This document shows, in pieces, positions 8,637 through 14,120 of a DNA stretch of 30,360 bases. How positions within the stretch are numbered: the stretch's first letter is position 1; every line of letters starts with the position of its first letter. The notes below the pieces were generated by a model, which saw only the letters and a program-made list of their open reading frames with translations, was not told the origin of the DNA and did not search any database. The translations under genes were made by a program, and so were the position numbers. The stretch comes from JBCBEX01 sp038528235 (GTDB lineage Bacteria; Bacteroidota; Rhodothermia; Rhodothermales; Rubricoccaceae). The DNA is taken from contig JBCBEX010000054.1 in assembly GCA_038528235.1 (NCBI GenBank), positions 1 to 30,360 of the forward strand, read 5' to 3'.

Positions 8637-10211
8637 CTACGGATAGAGCGGCAGCCGCTCGATGCGGTGGAACGTGATGAAGCCGAAGGCCGGCTGCGGC
8701 GGGACGATCGTCACCTCGAAGCGGACGGCCCCGCTCGCGCGGTCGACCTCTACCATCTTGCCGTAGGGCGTGCTCGTGTCGATGACGGCCCCCGGCATGA
8801 ACACCACGCGATCCACCTCCGGGTGCACGTCCACGTCCGAGACGATGCGCGAGAAGGTGTCGGTTCCGCGCTCCTTGCCGTACTGCCACACCTGCTGGAT
8901 CGTCCTCGCGTCGTCGTCGATCTCGTAGAGGACGGCGCGGCTGTAGCGCGGGCCTTGCCCGTCGGGGAGATAGTGCCGACTATCGCCGTTGTCGAAGAGG
9001 GCGAGCGTGCCGTCCGGGAGGAGCGTGGGCGCGTGCTGATACCAGGCCCATTCAAAGTCGGGGTGGGGAGCGGCGCCGTCCAGGACGGCTCCGTCCGTGA
9101 TGGGCTGGCCCGCGGCGTCGAGCGGCTGGAGGAGCTTGCGGCGCAGGTTGGTGCCGTCGCCCGAGGTGCTCCAGCCACGGTGTGGTGCGAGGATCCACAC
9201 CACCTCGTTGTCGCGCGTCAGTTTGACGACGCCCTGCGTCCGTCCTGAGACGATGATCGCGTCGTCGTCGGCGTCGTACGCGAGGGCGTTGCCATGGAAC
9301 CAGTCTACCTCGAGATCGGCGAAGTCACTTGGCCAGGCGCGCCGTCGGTTGTCGAGCGACTGGTTGAGGTCCCACACCGTCACGATGGCTCCGCTCTCCC
9401 GGTCGATCTCGATGACGTGGTCCTCGATGGTCCCGAGCCCCACCTTGTTGACCGTGGCGATGAAGTTGCCGTCCGGCTTCTCGATGACGTTGTGGTGGAA
9501 GCTGAAGCCCGGCATGTCCCAGGTGCGCACGATCTCGCCGAGCATCGTCATCTCGTAGATCAGCGAGGTGCTGTTGCTGCCGAAGTAGAGGTTGCCGTTG
9601 GCGAGGCGCTCGATGCCGTTGTCGTAGAACAGGTTGCCGAGGACCGGGTCGTCCGTGAAGTCGAGCAGCCAGCGCGTCGCGCCGGTGGCGTCGAACATGA
9701 AGGGGCGCTGGGGCACCACGTCGCCGTTGTGGCCGAAGTAGCTGACGAGGTTGAGCCCTGGGCGTCCTCCGCTCGCGGGTACGTCGATAAAGATCTGCGG
9801 CATCGCGTCGCCGACGCGATCGGTGGTGACGGTGACGGTCGTATCGCCCAGGACGGCCCCGTTGGCGTCGAAGAAGCGCAGCATGACGGCGTTCTCGGTG
9901 GCGGCGTAGAGGCCGAGCACGGGCAGCGTGTGCGTCTGCGCGATGTCGTCGAAGCGGTGCTGCAGCGGAATCCCCGTCGGCCCGCGCCCGGCGATGCGCA
10001 CCTCCACGGATGTCGGCTGCGTCGTCGTCACAGCCACTTCCGCGGCGAGTGGGGCTACGCCGGTCGGGTTGAGCGTGACCGCCAGCGCCGTCACGAAGTC
10101 GAGACCGCCCTCGACGGGTTCGGAGTCCGGCTCGGCTTGGTCACAGGCGGACACCAGCGAAAGCAGCGTGAGAAGGCTGGGGAAGCCGAGAGCACGAAGG
10201 CGGATCAACAT
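8637..10211 (-). CDS. Aryl-sulfate sulfotransferase (ASST) family lipoprotein
   Basis: With a start at 10211 this is a 524-residue lipoprotein: signal MLIRLRALGF... with lipobox VSAC, Cys at 23. The longer frame to 10529 runs back over infA and is rejected. An Ig-like N-terminal domain (about 40-130) is followed by a beta-propeller with ASST motifs FHHNVIE (His 239/240), DWFHGNALAYD (His 306), SGRTQG (Arg 324) and WYQHAPTLLPDG (His 393). E. coli-type ASST uses His252, His356, Arg374 and His436; the His-Arg spacing of 18 matches exactly. The last His would be the sulfated intermediate. Members transfer sulfate between phenolic compounds without PAPS in the periplasm. No dsbL/dsbI partner is nearby. 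Lipidation would tether it to a membrane. Confidence 0.88.
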   Translation of the reverse strand: MLIRLRALGFPSLLTLLSLVSACDQAEPDSEPVEGGLDFVTALAVTLNPTGVAPLAAEVAVTTTQPTSVEVRIAGRGPTGIPLQHRFDDIAQTHTLPVLGLYAATENAVMLRFFDANGAVLGDTTVTVTTDRVGDAMPQIFIDVPASGGRPGLNLVSYFGHNGDVVPQRPFMFDATGATRWLLDFTDDPVLGNLFYDNGIERLANGNLYFGSNSTSLIYEMTMLGEIVRTWDMPGFSFHHNVIEKPDGNFIATVNKVGLGTIEDHVIEIDRESGAIVTVWDLNQSLDNRRRAWPSDFADLEVDWFHGNALAYDADDDAIIVSGRTQGVVKLTRDNEVVWILAPHRGWSTSGDGTNLRRKLLQPLDAAGQPITDGAVLDGAAPHPDFEWAWYQHAPTLLPDGTLALFDNGDSRHYLPDGQGPRYSRAVLYEIDDDARTIQQVWQYGKERGTDTFSRIVSDVDVHPEVDRVVFMPGAVIDTSTPYGKMVEVDRASGAVRFEVTIVPPQPAFGFITFHRIERLPLYP

Positions 10212-10368
10212 GGGGAGGAAAGGCAGCGGCTCGGGGAAAGCCGGAAGGTACACGCGGACCCTCGCCGGAACCTGGCTCGTATACATACGCTCTGGACCGC
10301 GTATTGCCGCGCCCGACTGTCGTGCGGTTTGTGCGCCCCTCTGACCTGTGTCACCAACGCTCAACCCT

Positions 10369-10587
10369 ATGCCCAAGCAAAAACCGATTGAACAAGAAGG
10401 CGTCGTCACGGAGGCGCTGCCGAACGCGCAGTTCCGCGTGGAGCTGGAGAACGGCCACGAGATCCTCGGCCTCCTCTCCGGCAAGATGCGGAAGTTCTTT
10501 ATCCGCATCCTCCCCGGCGACCGCGTCAAGGTCGAGATGTCGCCCTACGACCTGACGAAAGGCCGCATCGTCTACCGCTACAAGTAA
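10369..10587 (+). CDS. infA: Translation initiation factor IF-1 (stand-alone, divergent copy)
   Basis: The start at 10369 (MPKQKP) gives 72 residues, the normal IF-1 length; the in-frame ATG at 10348 would add seven extra residues. The OB-fold signature is intact: FRVELENGHEI, SGKMRK, RILPGDRVKVE, SPYDLTKGRIVYRYK. IF-1 binds the ribosomal A site during initiation. Where most bacteria have AHISGKMRK, this protein has GLLSGKMRK, so the second conserved His is replaced by Leu and FF follows MRK. The gene stands alone rather than in the secY-rpmJ ribosomal protein cluster, so it may be a paralogue. No Shine-Dalgarno is seen before it. Confidence 0.95.
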   Translation: MPKQKPIEQEGVVTEALPNAQFRVELENGHEILGLLSGKMRKFFIRILPGDRVKVEMSPYDLTKGRIVYRYK

Positions 10588-10624
10588 TTCCAACCCCACG
10601 CGTGGAGTTGCGGTGTGGGCGTTT

Positions 10625-10680
10625 GGAAGTATGAAGGTGTGGACGTCAGAAGCGTGCACACGTGCATACGTTCACACCTG
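10625..10680. repeat. Degenerate octamer array forming an inverted repeat
   Basis: Seven units of eight bases run from 10625 to 10680, with early units of the type GGAAGTAT, GAAGGTGT, GGACGTCA and GAAGCGTG and later ones inverted (CATACGTT, CACACCTG). The two halves pair: aggtgtggacgt (10635-10646) with acgttcacacct (10668-10679), 12 bp with one G-U. It lies between the convergent infA and mlaD genes and could act as a two-way terminator. The 13-mer GAAGGTGTGGACG recurs at 14029. Confidence 0.55.
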
Positions 10681-10743
10681 GCGTCGAGTCTGGTGCCTAG
10701 ACGAGATCGAACGGTCCCTAGACACGACAGAGGCGGTCAACGG

Positions 10744-11943
10744 TTACAGGCCGTCTGCGTCCCCTTCGCCCGACGTTGGCTCGGCGGGGGGCTCGGTCGG
10801 CACCCTGTTGGATGACGCCGCGCTGGGTGGCGCCGCGCTGGATGGCGTTGCCTCCGCAGGCATGGCTGCCTCGGCAGAGACCCCGTCGGCCGACGCGTTA
10901 TCGCTCGCCTGGCGGGCTTCGAGTTCTTGGCGTAGCGCTTCGAGGCGCTGTTCGAGTTCGTACAGCTCGCGCGCGCGCTCCTCCAGCGACTCGTAGGTTT
11001 CCGAGAGCGCCCGCTCGCGGATCTCGAAGGGCGCCAGTTCGAGGTAGCCGCGGTCCTCGTAGTAGCCCTTGAATAGGAAGTTGTGCTTGAGCGCCTCCAT
11101 GTTCTCAGCGAGCCTGAACATGGCGAGGTTGCCCCAGTTGGCCGCGTCCTCCGAGCGCTCCAGCACGAGCGTGAGGTCGTTGGCGATGGAACCGAGGCGG
11201 GCCGTGGCGTCCTCCACGTTCTCGTAGACGCTCGGGTCGTTGATGAAGCGTGCGAGCGTGCCGTCGCCCTCGTTGACCTTGCTGATGATCGACTCGATGT
11301 TGGCCGAGGCGGTCGCGGCGATGGTGACGAGTGTGTCGGCCTGAGCGGTGATGCCGCGGAGGGAGACGCGCGTCTCCTGGGCCGTCGCCACGAGGCCGTC
11401 GTAGAGGGCGGGGTCGTAGATGAAGCGGCCGAGGGTGCCCTCGCCGGTCTGGATGTCCTGCATGATGCTCGTGAGCGTGACCGTCACGGAGTCGAAGCGC
11501 GACACCGAGTCGAAGAGGCGGTCGGAGACCTCGCTGAGGTCGAGCGGGTCCACGCCTACGATGCTCCCACCTTCCGCCACCGGGGGCTCTAGCTCGGAGC
11601 CCGCCGTGATCGAGACGATCACGCTGCCGACGAGGCCGTCGGTCTGGATGAGCGCGCGCGAGTCCTCACGAATGAGGTGCTGGGCGTCCTCGCGGATCTC
11701 CATCATCACCGTAATGGGTCCCCCGGGACGCGCCGGAAGCTGCACGCGCTCCACGCGCCCGACGTTGATGCCTTGATACAACACCTGACCGCCGCTGAGC
11801 AGGCCCGCCACGCGGCCAAACTCGGCCTGCACGCGGAAGGTGTCCGAGAAGAGGAACGTGCGGTTGGCGATGATGAACAGACCAAGCACGAACGCGGCAA
11901 TCCCCGCGATCATGAGCAGTCCGAGCCGAGCCTGTCGAGACAT
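10744..11943 (-). CDS. mlaD: MlaD/MCE-family lipid transport protein
   Basis: This 399-residue protein has one N-terminal membrane helix (about 7-27, LGLLMIAGIAAFVLGLFIIA) and an MCE domain (about 35-115, FRVQAEFGRVAGLLSGGQV, GINVGRVERVQL). Helical repeats follow, with a conserved segment ENMEALKHNFLFKGYYED near 285-300, an acidic coiled coil at about 310-345 and a disordered Ala/Pro/Ser tail. MCE proteins form hexameric rings that carry lipids between inner and outer membranes. It is the last gene of mlaE-mlaF-mlaD on the minus strand. The order and family make the assignment firm. The long tail is unlike E. coli MlaD (about 183 residues), though long MlaD proteins are usual in Bacteroidota. 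Confidence 0.92.
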   Translation of the reverse strand: MSRQARLGLLMIAGIAAFVLGLFIIANRTFLFSDTFRVQAEFGRVAGLLSGGQVLYQGINVGRVERVQLPARPGGPITVMMEIREDAQHLIREDSRALIQTDGLVGSVIVSITAGSELEPPVAEGGSIVGVDPLDLSEVSDRLFDSVSRFDSVTVTLTSIMQDIQTGEGTLGRFIYDPALYDGLVATAQETRVSLRGITAQADTLVTIAATASANIESIISKVNEGDGTLARFINDPSVYENVEDATARLGSIANDLTLVLERSEDAANWGNLAMFRLAENMEALKHNFLFKGYYEDRGYLELAPFEIRERALSETYESLEERARELYELEQRLEALRQELEARQASDNASADGVSAEAAMPAEATPSSAAPPSAASSNRVPTEPPAEPTSGEGDADGL

Positions 11944-11948
11944 GAGGG

Positions 11949-11983
11949 AAGGAAGAAGTTGGAAGTAGGGAGTTAGAAGTGGA
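11949..11983. repeat. Heptamer array, GAAGTNN orientation, upstream of mlaD
   Basis: AAGT-like cores start at 11949, 11956, 11963, 11970 and 11977 (aagg, aagt, aagt, gagt, aagt), exactly seven bases apart: five units. The array begins five bases upstream of the mlaD start codon. It is the inverted partner of the array at 12030-12064. Confidence 0.75.
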
Positions 11984-12029
11984 AGACTGTTTGGATGTTC
12001 GAGGTGGGTAGGACGCGTCGAGGAACCGT

Positions 12030-12064
12030 ACTCCTCACTTCAAACTTTTCACTTCTCACCTCAA
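12030..12064. repeat. Heptamer array, ACTTCNN orientation, abutting the mlaF stop codon
   Basis: ACTT-like cores start at 12030, 12037, 12044, 12051 and 12058 (actc, actt, actt, actt, acct): five units on a strict seven-base period. The last unit overlaps the mlaF stop codon (12061-12063). With the array at 11949 it makes an inverted pair separated by 46 bases, together filling the mlaF-mlaD gap. Confidence 0.75.
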
Positions 12065-12858
12065 GGCTCGTTGCCGAAGAACTCGCGGAGGGCGGGGTGC
12101 GACGAGTGCTTGAGTTGGTCCAGGCTTCCGCTCTCGGCGATTTGGCCGTCGTAAAGGAAGTGGGCGCGGTCGGTAATGATACTCGCCGCCAGGAGGTCGT
12201 GCGTGATCGCGAGCGACGAGATGCCGAGCGTGTCGCGCAGCTCGACGATGAGCTCGCTCACCACGCGCACGCTCACCGGGTCGAGGCCCGTCGTCGGCTC
12301 GTCGTAGAGAATGATCTCGGGCTTGAGGATGAGCGCGCGCGCCAGCCCGATGCGCTTCTTCTGACCACCGGACAACTCTGCAGGGTATTGGGCCCCCTTC
12401 TCGGGCAGCTTCACCGCCGTGAGCAACTCGTCGATGCGGTCGTCCTTCTCGCCCTTCGACATCTTCGTGTGGCGGTCGAGGAAGAAGCGCATGTTCTCGT
12501 AGACCGTCATCGAGTCGAAGAGCGCGCCGCCCTGGAAGAGGTAGCCGATGGCGAGACGGTTTCGGTCGAGCGCGTCGCCGGTGAGCAGGTCTACGCGCTC
12601 GCCCTTGACCCACACCTCGCCGGCGTCGGGCCGCAGCAGCCCGACGATGTGCTTCGTGAGCACGCTCTTGCCCGTGCCCGAGCCGCCGAGGATCACGCCC
12701 GACGTGCCGCGCTCCAACTCCACGCTCACGCCACGCAGCACCTCCTTCGTCCCGAAGGCCTTGTGCACGTTCCGCATTGCCACGATGAGGTGATCCGACG
12801 GTGGCGGCGAGCCCCCCGTCACCGGAGCCAGGTCAACGTCTTTGGCCTTAGCACGCAC
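12061..12858 (-). CDS. mlaF: MlaF-type ABC transporter ATPase
   Basis: This 265-residue ATPase has Walker A GGSGTGKS (58-65), a Q-loop Gln near 109, signature ELSGGQKKRIGLARAL (161 on) and Walker B IILYDEP (182-188) followed by TTGLDP. It energises lipid movement by the MlaE permease. The frame opens with GTG at 12858; an internal ATG at 12777 would begin right before the NVHKAFG strand and is possible, since the first 27 residues look disordered. It lies between mlaE (upstream) and mlaD (downstream), with heptamer arrays filling both gaps. E. coli MlaF has the same core. Confidence 0.93.
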   Translation of the reverse strand: MRAKAKDVDLAPVTGGSPPPSDHLIVAMRNVHKAFGTKEVLRGVSVELERGTSGVILGGSGTGKSVLTKHIVGLLRPDAGEVWVKGERVDLLTGDALDRNRLAIGYLFQGGALFDSMTVYENMRFFLDRHTKMSKGEKDDRIDELLTAVKLPEKGAQYPAELSGGQKKRIGLARALILKPEIILYDEPTTGLDPVSVRVVSELIVELRDTLGISSLAITHDLLAASIITDRAHFLYDGQIAESGSLDQLKHSSHPALREFFGNEP

Positions 12859-12863
12859 GTTTG

Positions 12864-12898
12864 AGGTGGGAAGTGGAAAGTGAGAAGTTCGACGTGGA
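12864..12898. repeat. Heptamer array, GAAGTNN orientation, upstream of mlaF
   Basis: AAGT-like cores start at 12864, 12871, 12878, 12885 and 12892 (aggt, aagt, aagt, aagt, acgt): five units, exact seven-base period, beginning five bases upstream of the mlaF start codon. This is the same unit number, orientation and offset as the array before mlaD. Confidence 0.75.
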
Positions 12899-12946
12899 GA
12901 GCAGCCTGGAAGTCTGAGGCGGGCGAGAAGTCATGTGGCGACTCCA

Positions 12947-12981
12947 ACTTCTCACTTCATCCTTCTGACTTCCCACTTTGC
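12947..12981. repeat. Heptamer array, ACTTCNN orientation, abutting the mlaE stop codon
   Basis: Cores start at 12947, 12954, 12961, 12968 and 12975 (actt, actt, cctt, actt, actt): five units, seven-base period, ending on the base before the mlaE stop codon (12982-12984). It pairs in inverted fashion with the array at 12864-12898 across 48 bases. Confidence 0.75.
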
Positions 12982-13923
12982 CTAGACGGATTCGCTAACG
13001 TCGCCGAAGATCATCAGGGAGAGGCGGACGATGACCACGTCGGCGAGGATGATGAGGAGCGACGAGACGACGACGGCGCGCATCGCGGCCTGGCCGACTT
13101 CGCGGGTGCCGCCGCGCACGGTGTAGCCGAGGAAGCACGACGTGATGCCGACGAGGAAGCCGAACACACTCGTCTTCATCGTGTCGACGACGATGTCCAC
13201 GAAGCGGAGGCTGGAAAACGCCTCGTCGATGAAGATGCGGTAGTCCATGCCGGTGGCGAAGCTGTTCTCGATGAACCCGCCGACGAGCGCCAGGAAGTCC
13301 GTCATCGCGGTCATGATCGGAAACATGATCACGCAGGCGAGCACGCGCGTCACCACGAGGTAGTGGTAGGGCTTGAGCGCCGCGACCTCCAGCGCGTCGA
13401 TCTGCTCGCTCACCTTCATCGAGCCGATCTCGGCCCCGATGCCCGCGCCGAGCCGCCCGGCGAGCACGAGCGAGGTGAGCACCGGTCCGATCTCTTTGAC
13501 GACGGAGAGCGCGAGCATGCTCGGCAGGAACATCTCTGCGCCGAAGCGGGCCATCGTGCCGCGGCTCTGCATCGAGAGCACGATGCCGATGGCGAAGCCC
13601 GTGGTGCCGGTGAGGAGGAAGCTCTTCGCGCCGACCTCGTCCATCTGCTTGAGCAGCTCTTTCCACTCGAAGGGGCGCCGCCAGAAGCGGGCGAAGAAGT
13701 GCCAGCCGAACGCGAAGAAGTCGCCCGCCTGGTCGAGGAAGCCGTAGGCGTTGGCTTGCGACGCCTGCAGCCGCTCCGTGGCGCGCTCGGCGAGGCTCTT
13801 CTCCTGGAGAATCTTCTCGTTCGCGCGGGCACGCCGAGCATCGCGCAGCCGCTGCGAAAGCGACGCCTCCGGCAGCGCATCGGAGGGCACGTCCTCGGTC
13901 GGGGCGTCGTCGTAGTCGGCCAT
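12982..13923 (-). CDS. mlaE: MlaE-type ABC transporter permease
   Basis: This 313-residue permease has the MlaE-family block VLAGRLGAGIGAEIGSM followed by KVSEQIDAL (around 155-180), and about five membrane segments from residue 100 to the end. An N-terminal extension of about 60 hydrophilic residues, charged and helical (LSQRLRDARRARANEKILQ), precedes the amphipathic helix of the core; E. coli MlaE (260 residues) lacks it. With MlaF and MlaD it would move phospholipid or a related lipid between the membranes. No mlaB or mlaC is present in this cluster, which is common outside Proteobacteria. The start codon at 13923 is ATG. It is the first gene of the trio. Confidence 0.93.
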   Translation of the reverse strand: MADYDDAPTEDVPSDALPEASLSQRLRDARRARANEKILQEKSLAERATERLQASQANAYGFLDQAGDFFAFGWHFFARFWRRPFEWKELLKQMDEVGAKSFLLTGTTGFAIGIVLSMQSRGTMARFGAEMFLPSMLALSVVKEIGPVLTSLVLAGRLGAGIGAEIGSMKVSEQIDALEVAALKPYHYLVVTRVLACVIMFPIMTAMTDFLALVGGFIENSFATGMDYRIFIDEAFSSLRFVDIVVDTMKTSVFGFLVGITSCFLGYTVRGGTREVGQAAMRAVVVSSLLIILADVVIVRLSLMIFGDVSESV

Positions 13924-14020
13924 CAGTGCGGCGAGAGGAGGCAGGGCAGAGGGGGGCGTCCCGCTTACGATACGACCTCCCGGAGGTTCATGCAGGAGCG
14001 ATCGACGAACGGCGGAGGGC

Positions 14021-14060
14021 CGCGGTGTGAAGGTGTGGACGCATGAACGTGTGGACGAAG
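14021..14060. repeat. Degenerate octamer array
   Basis: Five octamers, CGCGGTGT, GAAGGTGT, GGACGCAT, GAACGTGT and GGACGAAG, run in phase. The second and fourth, and the third and fifth, are near copies, so it can also be read as a 16-base repeat. It shares the 13-mer GAAGGTGTGGACG with the array at 10633-10645. Confidence 0.5.
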
Positions 14061-14078
14061 AAGAGCCTCGTCCACACG
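14048..14078 (-). terminator. Perfect 11-bp hairpin downstream of the FtsX-type permease
   Basis: cgtgtggacga (14048-14058) pairs perfectly with tcgtccacacg (14068-14078) across a nine-base loop. It lies 43 bp after the permease stop codon and about 125 bp before the mlaE start, on the same strand. There is no U-run, so it may be a terminator of another type or a transcript-end stabiliser. It overlaps the octamer array. Confidence 0.45.
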
Positions 14079-14120
14079 CTTAGTCCTGCATGCCTCCGCG
14101 CCCAGGAGCAGGGCGAGGTC

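Noticed and set aside
9294..10391. 365-residue plus-strand frame over the arylsulfotransferase and into infA
   Set aside because: Composition typical of antisense frames, and it overlaps two supported genes.
12880..14046. 388-residue plus-strand frame over mlaE
   Set aside because: It overlaps mlaE and is a low-complexity Asp/Glu/His/Arg sequence, a shadow of the real gene.
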